Of a stretch of DNA of 21,038 bases, positions 1-8,388 are shown piece after piece. The translations under genes were made by a program, and so were the position numbers. The notes beneath the pieces were generated by a model. The model was not told the origin of the DNA. It did not search any database and saw only the letters and a list, made by a program, of their open reading frames with translations. The DNA is from Glutinoglossum americanum (taxonomy: Eukaryota > Ascomycota > Geoglossomycetes > Geoglossales > Geoglossaceae), in contig JAGHQL010000271.1 in NCBI GenBank assembly GCA_020080175.1, forward strand, positions 1 to 21,038, given 5' to 3'. The first letter of the stretch is position 1; the number at the start of each line of letters is the position of its first letter.

Positions 1-12
1 AAGCTATTCGAG

Positions 13-82
13 ACCCTATTTACATTGTATAACTGTTGACCACTACCATTTCGCCCATCCAAGCATAACCAACAACACTAAG
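13..82 (+). repeat. Left copy of an inverted repeat shared with the right edge of the window
   Basis: This stretch lies just upstream of the small cysteine-rich gene and looks like its 5' leader. Read forward it aligns with the reverse complement of 20979-21038. Both share CCTAT-TACATTGT, then TGACC-CTAC, and a run of 17 identical bases (AGCATAACCAACAACAC) followed by TAAG. One gap of several bases is needed near the outer end. By eye the inner 48 bases agree at about 80-85%. Similarity stops towards the gene, so the copies share leader-like DNA and not the coding part. Confidence 0.6.
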
Positions 83-124
83 CAAAAGAATCGCAACACC
101 CCTTCAAAGAAGGCTCTCGAAAAA

Positions 125-541
125 ATGGGTGAGTTTGACCTCTCTCAGCCGACACCAGATAGCACATTACATTGCTCACATACAGTATGTTCAATATGCT
201 ACTGGCTTGATGGCACGGTAGCAATTCCAGATGTGCCATGCACTGCCGGAAACGGGGTCACTTTCTACTGCCGATCAGGGCACGCCTGTCTCTCTAATAA
301 CCTGTGTCTCGATCCTGGCCACACTGGAAGATACAGGCGTGGAACGTGCATGGATTCAACGTGGGAAGCGAGCATCTGCCCTTCATTCTGCACTGTTTAT
401 GGTATATACCTTGTCTCCTCGATATTCTTCGGACTTGTTGTCATTCCGTGCGGTAATACCGGCACCTTTTGTTGTGGTGATTCTACCTACGGAACAGCAT
501 GTAGCTGCCAGACCAGTAATGGTACATTCTGTTGGAAGTAG
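125..541 (+). CDS. Small cysteine-rich protein, probably spliced (join 125..128, 186..541)
   Basis: The function is not known. The reading frame is rich in ordered cysteines: CYWLDG near the start, then PC, ACLSNNLC, RGTC followed by D and W, CPSFC, IPCGNTGTFCC and a final CSC. I remember this spacing from a common family of uncharacterised ascomycete proteins, in which this module is often followed by a Ser/Thr-rich stretch and one membrane segment. A 57-bp in-frame intron at 129-185 (GTGAGT, CTCAC, ACAG) would remove an unrelated leader, so that the protein starts MVCSICYWLDG and has 119 residues. No signal peptide is visible in this model. One position usually CC in the family reads YC (TFYCRSG), and the segment between CPSFC and IPC looks garbled and hydrophobic, so the gene may be degenerating. 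It stops before any Ser/Thr or membrane part; see 1157-1615. Confidence 0.55.
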   Translation: MGEFDLSQPTPDSTLHCSHTVCSICYWLDGTVAIPDVPCTAGNGVTFYCRSGHACLSNNLCLDPGHTGRYRRGTCMDSTWEASICPSFCTVYGIYLVSSIFFGLVVIPCGNTGTFCCGDSTYGTACSCQTSNGTFCWK

Positions 542-942
542 CACTCATGGTGCGACACGGAACGCGGCCCGTGCCAAGGCATAGGGGCAGCGGAATTCTG
601 GTGGCCCCTATTTGGGTGGCTGGGCTAAGCGACCCCAACACATATAGGGTGTACGCCCACATCATGTAGTTAGTTAAGGCGATCCATTATAGACTCAATT
701 CTATCTACACGAGGTTATACTACACTATTCTAATACATTCCACCTTGATGCGTTGAATACTGCAACTACGATGTGTGCAGCCAGCATTCTCCCTACCCAG
801 AGTGGGGGGACCTTGGCTGATACTAGCTATCCAGCTCCCTTGCCATCCAATGGCAGTATTGTTGGAAATGGCAAGTTTCGGGGGCAACCCAGAACTTACC
901 ATTAGGGTTCGCTCCGTGGGTCTTAGCCCTAGGGGGCTGAAT
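542..942. other. Spacer without a recognisable gene
   Basis: No reading frame here resembles a known family on either strand, and frames are short. It lies between the cysteine-rich gene and the hairpin cluster, and may be the left part of an inserted segment that separates two halves of one ancestral gene. I saw no convincing terminal inverted repeat or target duplication at its edges. Confidence 0.4.
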
Positions 943-1076
943 AGCAACTCGTTTCCATTAGCAATGGAAACGAGCTGCTAGAATAGAACCTCTATTCTAG
1001 CTTTTTCGGACTCCGGCCATGAGGCCGGACCATGGCTAATGGGGCCGACCATGAGGCCGGCCGGCCCATGGGGCCG
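943..1076. repeat. Cluster of four closely packed hairpin-forming palindromes
   Basis: Four inverted repeats lie within 134 bp. First, 943-959 pairs with 963-979 (17-bp arms, one mismatch, 3-base loop). Second, 977-987 pairs with 991-1001 (11-bp perfect arms, loop ACC), overlapping the first by three bases. Third, CCGGCC at 1013-1018 pairs with GGCCGG at 1023-1028 (loop ATGA). Fourth, CGGCCC at 1062-1067 pairs with GGGCCG at 1071-1076 (loop ATG). The motif CCATGAGGCCGG or a close variant occurs twice in the GC-rich part. The origin is unknown; a non-autonomous transposable element is possible but no complete element was recognised. Confidence 0.75.
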
Positions 1077-1156
1077 TTCCATTCTTTCTATATAGCTAGC
1101 TAGTAACTCCATTACGTTTAGTCTAGTTAAGTAGTCAATTCCATTAATTCTACCAT

Positions 1157-1615
1157 ACAGTATATGTGCCTTCGTCCTCCGCCTCCTTTTCAATAAGTAT
1201 GAGTTCAATATTCCTACCCAGTCCACCCGTCATATCTACTTCAACGCTCTCACCAGCTTCTACAGAGCCATCCGGCTCGACCTCACAGTCACACCCGCCG
1301 TCCAAAACACCCCCACTTACACTAGGTATCAGCATCCCTCTTGCCACCCTATCTATCGTCATTCCCGCACTCCCTTGCGTCTACGAGAGCGCAAAAAAAG
1401 TACGGATCTACAGGGGCAGCTTGCAGCCTTTGCCGGAGGATAGGGGAGCAGACCCCAAACCCAACATTATGACCTGGAGGTAACCCAGAATTATGGCCCG
1501 GAGGCGGAAGGCCTATATGCCGTTACCGCCCCAGCGAGGGTTTGGATATCGGCAGGGAGTTGCCTATCAGCCGCCAGGGCAGGTAGCCCATCCTATAGAG
1601 CTTAGGGGTAATTAA
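1157..1615 (+). pseudogene. Relic of a Ser/Thr-rich single-pass membrane protein tail
   Basis: One frame reads a Ser/Thr/Pro-rich stretch (PSSSASFSISMSSIF, then many S, T and P), next a hydrophobic segment (LTLGISIPLATLSIVIPAL at about 1315-1372) and a basic patch (AKKVRIYRG). After an in-frame stop at 1481-1483 the same frame goes on to AYQPPGQVAHPIELRGN and a second stop at 1613. In many fungal membrane proteins a Ser/Thr stalk, one membrane segment, a basic juxtamembrane patch and a short tail ending in an Glu-Leu-Gly-like motif follow a cysteine-rich ectodomain. An alternative frame over the A-run near 1391 reads RERKKSTDLQGQLAAFAGG, which looks more like a normal juxtamembrane region, so a frame change there is likely. 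No start codon with a credible ectodomain precedes it directly. Low to moderate certainty. Confidence 0.35.
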
Positions 1616-2963
1616 TCTCTTCACCCCCGCTCACAGAAGAGCGAGAGAAAGGGAAAGGGCCGTCCTAGAAGCGGGTTACTCGTTCACGGGCCCTTTAGCT
1701 CATGCCTGGAGAGTTTAAACTTCCCTCAGTTACAGATCATGGAAGGGTGCCGATGAGGTTAGAAGACCTGGTATTTCTAGCACCTGGGGAAGCCTACCAG
1801 TTTTTAGTTCGACTGGCCTGTACAATAGCAATACGTTTCACAACACAAATTCCTATGCAAGTCTTCAATTGTAACGGCAATTACGAATAGGCAGAGCAAC
1901 GCGCAGAATGTAAGTAGTGTATCTATTTGGCGTCAGTTCTATTGTAAGTTTGATAGCATAAGAATTCCATAGCAAAGGCCAAACAAAGAATGGTAACATA
2001 GATGGACCCGAATCGCATACCGGCGGCATAGAGCAAGCTTCTTACTGTTGATATGTCTGGACGATAGTCAGAAGTGTGCGGAGCGTAAAGTCTATCGAAT
2101 GAGGTGGCAACGCCTCTCAGGTGGTTAGCCAATGTGGAGGGAGCATGCCCTTGAGCTCTGCGGATACTGCGCGAGATGTCACATTCACCACTTATTTGGC
2201 AACAAGCAAACAGAATAGCACACATTTTAGGTCAAGGGTCCACACCCTTAGATACTACCATCACATATTACGACCATTTAAGCTAAGATTAGGTAGAAGA
2301 AATATTCTTCGTATATTTTCCTAAGGCCCTAAAGGCATTCTAGAACGGCTAACGTACGAACGGATTGAAGAATTGGCTGGTATGGTACACCTTCCAACTA
2401 CAAACACTTGGGAGAGGCCGCTTTAAGAAGCGGAAGCCCCTAGGTTAGTCACCCGACCAACATCCCCGCCTTATAGTTGCTCTTAAGTAGCCCCATGTCA
2501 TCTAACAGCTAGATCATCCTTACTCAATAGAAATAAGCGTGTAACACCCTCACCCTAGTCCTACTTTGTTCTTAATTAGGTCGATAGCACACCCACTCCC
2601 AGGGCCGCTAGGGGAGCGACTTTCGATTGAATCCCTCAAGAGTAAAATACAAGATTATATAGTATTAAGTCAATATTACACATGGAGACCTTCCAGGGGG
2701 AGAGAATCCGACTTTTTCGGTTATGGAGTGGCTCCAACACTCATTAAGTAGCAGAACTGTGTCCCATATATAGCTCGGACCTCTCGCAAGAACCAATAAA
2801 AGGTCGTAATGACCCACGATTAACGATTAAACTTGATCTCCAACCCCTTCCGTGTCAAATACCCTACTCCAGCTAGCTTGTCGGGATGATTGAAAGATTC
2901 CCAATGAATGGCGCCTATGGACGAGTAGAGTACATAAGGACCGAATCAGCGCTCAATCTCAAC
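1616..2963. other. Gene desert of about 1.35 kb
   Basis: Reading frames are short, interrupted and unlike any family I know; the longest (1923-2225, minus strand, 100 codons) has no recognisable motif. Only a weak 6-bp hairpin (CCGCTT/AAGCGG, 2418-2433) stands out. The right end would contain the 3' flank of the SnoaL-like gene. Confidence 0.5.
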
Positions 2964-3506
2964 CTACTCCGGCAAGCCGAGGGGCCAGGGTGGTTGTGGA
3001 CTTACCAGAAACACCACATTCCTCGTATTAATTAACCATTGGTGGTCATGTACCTTTACCAGTGTATCATCATACCGCGCGAACACATTGAAAAATTGTC
3101 CAGTGAAGGCGCCCTGCCCAAAGAACCATGCAACGACATATGTCATCGCCGAGGCGGTTCCATCACCCGTGATATCGATCGTCTGAGTGGAGAGCGTGTG
3201 CATAGTCTGCACGGGTGCAGGCCGTGAAAGGGCAGCTTCCAGCGCAGGGAGGCCGTTAAGGAATCCGAGTGCGATAGAGTAATTGGCTTGAACGTCCTGG
3301 GTGAAAACGGTGTTGAGGGCAATATAGTTTTTAGAATCAATGATAAAGGGATAGAGGTTGATGGTCTGACGGATTGCGAGGATATCAGAGGGGTTGCCGT
3401 CATTGCCGTGGCCGTCGTGGCCGTCGTGACCGTCGTGACCGTCGGCGAGGATGAGGGTGAAGAGGAGGAAGAACGTGGTAAGGAAGGTGAATTTAGGCAT
3501 CATCAT
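2964..3506 (-). CDS. Secreted SnoaL-like (NTF2-fold) protein with HDG repeat
   Basis: The 180-residue single-exon product starts with a hydrophobic signal peptide (MMMPKFTFLTTFFLLFTLILA, likely cut near residue 21). A repeat follows, GHDGHDGHDGHGNDG (about 23-37), and then a SnoaL-like domain of the cone-shaped alpha+beta NTF2 fold from about residue 40 to 170. Features of that fold are an N-terminal helix (ILAIRQTINLYPFIID), a loop with FTQDVQANYS, a helix (LPALEAALS), then MHTLSTQTIDITGDGTASAMTYVVAWFF and FARYDDTLVKVHDHQWLINTR. Related fungal proteins include scytalone-dehydratase-like and bile-acid-dehydratase-like enzymes as well as many of unknown role, so no substrate is proposed. Three successive ATG codons open the frame; any may be used. 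The repeat is rich in His and Asp and could bind metal ions, which is inference. The gene stands alone. Confidence 0.8.
   Translation of the reverse strand: MMMPKFTFLTTFFLLFTLILADGHDGHDGHDGHGNDGNPSDILAIRQTINLYPFIIDSKNYIALNTVFTQDVQANYSIALGFLNGLPALEAALSRPAPVQTMHTLSTQTIDITGDGTASAMTYVVAWFFGQGAFTGQFFNVFARYDDTLVKVHDHQWLINTRNVVFLVSPQPPWPLGLPE
3402..3446. repeat. 9-bp tandem repeat coding for the His-Asp-Gly run
   Basis: On the plus strand the unit CCGTCGTGG (variant CCGTCGTGA) recurs about four to five times. It lies in frame in the SnoaL-like gene just after the signal peptide and codes for repeated GHD triplets, so copy number changes would lengthen or shorten the linker without breaking the frame. 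Confidence 0.75.
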
Positions 3507-4448
3507 TGTCTTATTTTCTTATAGTATTTTTAGGATAGAAGGTGGAGGATATCGTAACACTCAGAAGTTGGAGGCATCGGTAGGTATTTATCCTCCGTAG
3601 AAGGCATTCAGGAGAAATATAGGACAGCAAGAGCCGAACTCTACTGTGGGGGAGAAACAATCATCATTAAAAAAAACAAATTAAAGTTGAGCGGGGAATT
3701 AGTAATGCGGGTGTGGCAGCTACAAGATGTGGATGATTCACAGGAAACCCGCTGGAGAAGAACCTGGTAAAAAAAAAAAGCTAGGAAACACACGAAAGGG
3801 GAAAAGCCACCCGAACGTGACAGCTACAGGGTCCAAGAGGGATTGGAAATTCACAATTAAAGGGAAAAAAGAAAAGAAAACAACTTGCGGGGAAAGGTCT
3901 TGCGAACGCGATGGCTACGCATGCAGATGCGGGAAATTTCTATGTCAGCAGAATTAAGGGTTGGCGATTGGAGGCGGGAGTTCCGGACGTTAGATGCGGG
4001 CCGCATACACGGGCCGCACAAATTAAGGCTTGGGTAGCCACTTTTGACGTCTTCTACCCCAACAGGATAAAAAGAGCTCCCGCGTTGGAACCCTTCACCA
4101 GTTCGGGAGCCCCGCCCAGCCTCCTGAATGAGGCGTTCACATACGAGAAACTCGCTTTCTCCTTTTCTTGTTTTGGGGCTTGCTGTATCGGATAGCCAAT
4201 TTTAGTTGTATGCTCGGAGTGCAGAGTTTCTTCTATTTTTCATTTTAGCCTCTATGGGTAATCTATACGCTTTTTTATGCTGCAAGGTAGTTATGCAGGT
4301 GTTGGTTGGTTGGCCCGCGAAATTAAACCCTCTTTTCCATGCGAGACTCTAGATAATCGGATATCTGCGGTTGATTACCAGAGACCAACTAACGAGCAAT
4401 GGCGTGACTACAAAGAACTTTGCTTCCAAAACCCCATTTGAATCGCCC
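3507..4448. other. Intergenic region between the SnoaL-like and thioredoxin genes
   Basis: No supported gene. Near 3583-3593 the minus strand reads ATAAATA about 80 bp before the SnoaL-like start, a possible TATA-like element. Several A-runs lie at 3667-3790. The frames at 3727-3957 (Lys-rich, driven by A-runs) and 3911-4195 have no family resemblance. The right end is the 3' flank of the thioredoxin gene. Confidence 0.45.
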
Positions 4449-5018
4449 TCAGTTCTGAGCAGCCGGAGCAGCTGGCTTCTCTTCATCATCTCTGCCTGTG
4501 TGCTTCTTGATCCTATTCTCAATTGCGGCTGGGTTTGCGCCAACCACTTCATCAATCTTGTCTCCGTTCCTGAAGAACATGAATGACGGCATCCCACGGA
4601 TGCCCAGCTCTTTGGCTGCATCCGGTATCTGGTCGACATCGAGCCTACAGAAACACACGTCCGTATATGTTTCCGAGAATCTACAAACTAAATCAACCTA
4701 CTGTCGAAAATAACTAATATTTGGAAGAGAACTAGTGGGCGGACTTCTCTATCTGCGGAACAAACAGGCCGGACCCACACCATGTAGCGAAACAGTCGAG
4801 GACCATGAGTTTGTCGTCTTCGGTGTTGAAGACTTTAGCTTCGAACTCAGATTTCCTTGAGAGACGTCAGCATGGGATACGGCTGGTTGGGAAAGGAGAA
4901 AACCAGGATGCGGTGCGAGTTAAGGCGCAGTTTTAGGGTTTATAAGGCTAGGTGGAGGGAACTTAGTAGCATGATAGGATTGACGAGGAGCTTACGTTTC
5001 AAAGTCATGAACACCCAT
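4449..5018 (-). CDS. Thioredoxin with altered active site (three exons)
   Basis: Thioredoxins reduce protein disulfides with a WCGPC motif. The model is complement(join(4449..4680, 4745..4855, 4996..5018)), 121 residues. Exon 1 gives MGVHDFE. Intron 1 (140 bp) has GTAAGC, CTGAC and a CAAG end. Exon 2 continues TKSEFEAKVFNTEDDKLMVLDCFATWCG. Intron 2 (64 bp) begins with the unusual GTCCGC and ends TTGTAG. Exon 3 begins FSETYTDVCFCRLDVDQIPD and contains the cis-proline loop GMPSFMFF. Frame is kept through both joins, and the sequence matches fungal thioredoxins at nearly every landmark. The exception is the active site: it reads WCGSGLFVPQ where WCGPCKxIAPQ is expected. The resolving Cys and the following Lys are lost and the segment is one residue short. 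The C-terminal tail (RDDEEKPAAPAAQN) is extended and charged. Either a redox-impaired variant or an early pseudogene; a sequencing error is also possible. Confidence 0.82.
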
Positions 5019-5729
5019 TCTGCTTGGTGCGATTTAGAAGAACTTGTTTTCAACGTTGAGGTGACAGTTACCAGAGATTTACTGATTGATTGATTAATGA
5101 TGTAGGATGCAACCGCAAGAAGAGTCGGGGAAGTGGGGTTCGCTTGTGTTAGGGATGCAGCCAACCCAGGCTGAGTACGACATGACGTGCAGGGAATCAC
5201 GTAGGTGGAAGGCACAATAGGGCTTTAGTATTCAATTGGTGTCGGTTCATGGCCCAGTGAGGTGCTGAGAACGTGTGTAGGGCCGACGATAATTAAGACT
5301 TCGCTCGCAGGCTCCGGTATTTACCTGCGTTGGATACAACACATCACGGATTTCGGCCTGCTGCTGGGAATTCACAATATACCGGAGCATGGTCTGGCCG
5401 AAAAGCATTAATATGCTACGAGGTTGCCGCTCAGAAAACGCACAACTCTTTCGGCGGAGCGCCGTTGGGATAGCTACCACTTCCATATCTTACCATCCTC
5501 CCTTATATCCACGCAATTACTACAAGCTAAGAACCCCGGCTATCGAGCAACTAGCTACCTGATCTGTGTGGGTGCTCACCGCTCTGTGGACATCTAGAAT
5601 AGGCATGTGAGAGACAGGGCAAGGATACAAGTAAAAGAAAATGAAATCGTCAATTTAACTAAACAGAGCACCCTAACTAGCTAGTTATCCCACGGAATTC
5701 ATTGGAACAAGAATCCGTGACTTAAGCCA
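5019..5729. other. Region upstream of the thioredoxin gene and downstream of the HET gene
   Basis: The part nearest the thioredoxin start should be its promoter and leader. One minus-strand frame, 5247-5486 (79 codons from ATG), gives a helical-looking peptide (MLRYIVNSQQQAEIRDVLYP) that runs into a possible splice donor (CGCAG then GTAAAT) near 5331. It could be an exon of a small unknown gene, but I found no partner exon and do not recognise it. Confidence 0.35.
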
Positions 5730-7856
5730 TTAAGCCAGCGTTATAAGCTTAAATTGCGGTTTCGCAGCACGCCATTGCACGAACCTAATGGGGAAACTAA
5801 ACTGTTGAACACGATACGCTATCCCTTGTTTCCACTCAATAAGCAACGTCCAGACCTTCACATCAAAAAGAAATCTGGTCGGCCTTCCGCCATCCGATAC
5901 CCGAGACAGGAAGATGACTTCGAACTGATCTCCCTCGTGCTCTTCCCGCCATTCCTTGCTGAGAACAACAGAGGTGATAGCATCTTTCTCACCGGGAATG
6001 CGCACTCCGTACTCCGAGAAGCCTTCAAGGTTCCCTTTTTTCCGGCGAGCAGGGAGGGGATTCCGGTCGATGAGGAATTGCGCTGTGCTGGTCCAGAAAC
6101 GGAGGATGTGGGATGCAGGAGATGTTGATTCTGGTGGGGGGTTGAACGGCTCTCGGGGGCCCGCTTCGGTCTGGCTATTGTGTATCTCAGCAGGAGACGG
6201 AGGTGGCGAAGAAGAAACAACACCGAAGTGGTCGTTTGTATATCCAGAATCAACCTCGCTGTCTCCAGGGGGGTTTACCAAGGCGAACAGGCCAGATTCA
6301 CCCACCTTCCACCACCATATCGTAGCTAGGGGTTTTGAGGGACCTTCGTGCATGTCCACGTTCTCACCTCCTTGCCAACCAGCCCACGACCAACTCGGGA
6401 ATTCGCGTCTCCTCAAGGTTGGGAAATGAGAGTCGAATGTCCAGAGCATCGCTGTATCAAAATTCCTAGTTGGCAGACCCCAAAAATGCTCGCCCAGCCG
6501 TGGACTTAAGATCTTCAGTATTCCCGCGAAAGCCTTTAGTGCATCACTCTGGTATTTTAGGTCTCGTTTAATGTACGATCTCAGTGAGGCTTCGTATCGC
6601 TGCATCGCTGATGCTTTGGGCGAAGCCTTGTAGACTCGTCGGATTTCTGCAGAGTATTCTTCGTAGTCCTCCACGGTGCTCGCGAGACTTCTTTTTGTGT
6701 TTCTGGGTGTCTCGAGGACAGTGTCTTCGGAATACACTGCGGAGTTGCAGTGCCAGAATACCTGGGAGGTCGTGAAGATTAGGAGGCGTTTTGAAAGTGT
6801 TTTCTCTTGTAGTGTCCATCCTCGGCTATCCCACGGGGTAAGTGAAAGGGCCTGAGAAAGAGTGGGCTGGGTGTTTATCAGTTCAATGTCCCCGAGCTTG
6901 CAAATAGTCTGATTTGGCGTACTGGAGGAACGGCGGAGGCCAGGGAGTTCGGCACACGCGCTCGGGCCAGTACAGACAATGGTGAATGTGGCACAGCTGT
7001 AGACGAGGTCCATATTCCCTATCTGGTTCTCCTTTTCCTGCTCATCATCCTGTGTGATACAAAGGGCATCAATCCATAGATATGAGAAGCCTAGCATAGA
7101 TGCAATGGCTATTGCATCGAGGAAAGTTCTCGGGACGTCCAAGTGTTTGTCAGAAAGGCGGCCCACGCTTGAAAGAATTTTCCAAGTCCCCTTTTCTAGC
7201 TTCAAAAATGGGTCGGCTCCCCACACATAGCTCAACGCTACATACTGGGCTCCAGCTGGTGCCTCCACGACGCACCGGCGATTAACGTCGACAAGCCTGA
7301 ACCCAACCAGCCGCCCTCTATCCATGGCTTCTTCCTGACAACTGTCTTGATGTGAATCGCTGCAAAGCTGAAGCCATGACCGACAGAGACCGAAGTCGAC
7401 CTCACTCTCAACCATTCGTCCAGAGAAGTATTTAGAGTTATCCAGTGTTTGGCCCGATGGAAACATTTGAAGAATCCTAGACTTGAAAGTCCCAGCCCAT
7501 TTGTCCTTTTCAAACCATCCCTCTAAATCCACTCGTACAAGTCCATCGGTACGCGTCGGTCTTAAGGCTAGGGTTCCATCAAGGCCGTTGAGTACACCAT
7601 AGAGTGTAGGGTCCCTACCGCAGGTTTGGAGGAGAAATTTACAGTACTCGCAATGGTCGGCATTTTCGATGAGTTTGCGGAGGCTAACCCTCGTGGAGCC
7701 ATGTGAGTCCCTGGTAGGCCCGCTTGATGGTAATGATTTAAATGATTTAGCCCACTTTTCTACGTGGCATACACCACATAGAGCAAGCTCTGTTTCCTCA
7801 TGCGTGCGAATGGGCAGGTCTGATTGATGTTCTGCTGTCGCCGTTGTGGATGACAT
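5730..7856 (-). CDS. HET-domain (heterokaryon incompatibility-type) protein
   Basis: This complete single-exon gene codes for 708 residues. Proteins with the HET domain (PF06985) take part in fungal non-self recognition, where certain pairs cause cell death after hyphal fusion; most family members have no known partner. The N-terminal region holds two CxxC pairs (C27/C30 and C69/C72), common in this family. The HET core starts near residue 186 and shows all landmarks: YVALSYVWG (205-213), LWIDALCITQDD with EKENQI (260-279), the VYSCATFTIV strand (285-294) and WDSRGWTLQE (342-351), followed by SKRLLIFTTSQVFWHC. The C-terminal part carries FPSWSWAGW (486-494), typical of this subtype, then a Pro/Ser-rich linker and a beta-rich tail. 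No NACHT, ankyrin or WD repeat is present. Nothing suggests damage. Its left neighbour is the altered thioredoxin gene; on the right lies the divergent SIMPL gene. A heterokaryon role for this particular gene is inference. Confidence 0.95.
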   Translation of the reverse strand: MSSTTATAEHQSDLPIRTHEETELALCGVCHVEKWAKSFKSLPSSGPTRDSHGSTRVSLRKLIENADHCEYCKFLLQTCGRDPTLYGVLNGLDGTLALRPTRTDGLVRVDLEGWFEKDKWAGTFKSRILQMFPSGQTLDNSKYFSGRMVESEVDFGLCRSWLQLCSDSHQDSCQEEAMDRGRLVGFRLVDVNRRCVVEAPAGAQYVALSYVWGADPFLKLEKGTWKILSSVGRLSDKHLDVPRTFLDAIAIASMLGFSYLWIDALCITQDDEQEKENQIGNMDLVYSCATFTIVCTGPSACAELPGLRRSSSTPNQTICKLGDIELINTQPTLSQALSLTPWDSRGWTLQEKTLSKRLLIFTTSQVFWHCNSAVYSEDTVLETPRNTKRSLASTVEDYEEYSAEIRRVYKASPKASAMQRYEASLRSYIKRDLKYQSDALKAFAGILKILSPRLGEHFWGLPTRNFDTAMLWTFDSHFPTLRRREFPSWSWAGWQGGENVDMHEGPSKPLATIWWWKVGESGLFALVNPPGDSEVDSGYTNDHFGVVSSSPPPSPAEIHNSQTEAGPREPFNPPPESTSPASHILRFWTSTAQFLIDRNPLPARRKKGNLEGFSEYGVRIPGEKDAITSVVLSKEWREEHEGDQFEVIFLSRVSDGGRPTRFLFDVKVWTLLIEWKQGIAYRVQQFSFPIRFVQWRAAKPQFKLITLA

Positions 7857-8388
7857 GATTCTTCTGCTTCTGGTTCACAAGGTCAGTCCCTCACACCCCC
7901 GCACTAGATTCCGTAATAAATATCCTCCCTCCTCGCTTTTTACAGGAACCTGAGGTACCACTGCAGCCTTTCTCTACTCAGGATAGTAAAATGTCAGGTT
8001 GTGCGATGATACCATCGGCTGCAGGTAAGCCCTGGTTGATTTAGCTAATCAGAGGCAAATCGAGACCGATATTCTTAGTAGGCATTTCACACTCCACATG
8101 CATGCGCTATCCTCTGCCTACGGCGCTTCTCGCCATTGGCTAGATGGATGACTAAGGAGGTGATGGTGCAGCAGGTAGCATTGGGGTTTTAGCGAGTCAG
8201 CATTCAGTTGGGCTCAAATGTTGTGCTTCGGCGCGGTGTTGACGCTAGCACTATATCTTGTTGGTTTGTTAACCACCATACCTGTTTGCAACAGTCAATC
8301 TCTTTGACTTTACCATTTCGCTCCCTCCGTCAGGAAATCAAGCTCAAAAGAAAATCGCTCCTTCTGTTTCCCCAAAAGAACAAGGGAA
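7857..8388. promoter_or_regulatory. Shared upstream region of the divergent HET and SIMPL genes
   Basis: The two genes point away from each other, so this 532-bp stretch must hold both promoters. A TAATAAATAT run near 7914-7923 lies about 60 bp before the HET start and may act as its TATA-like element. Before the SIMPL start the plus strand is rich in C, T and A runs (about 8335-8388), as is usual in fungal leaders. No factor-binding site can be named with confidence. Confidence 0.4.

Noticed and set aside
943-982. Long hairpin followed by CTAG as a Helitron 3' end
   Set aside because: Helitron ends have a shorter hairpin set about ten bases before CTRR, and no helicase remnant or 5' TC end was found.
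2538-2560. TGTAACACCC-like start that resembles the edge of some long terminal repeats
   Set aside because: No partner repeat, primer-binding site or element-encoded protein was seen nearby; ten bases prove nothing.
3727-4195. Two overlapping plus-strand frames (Lys-rich, and one starting MATHADAGNFY)
   Set aside because: The first is driven by A-runs; neither has recognisable motifs or codon regularity.
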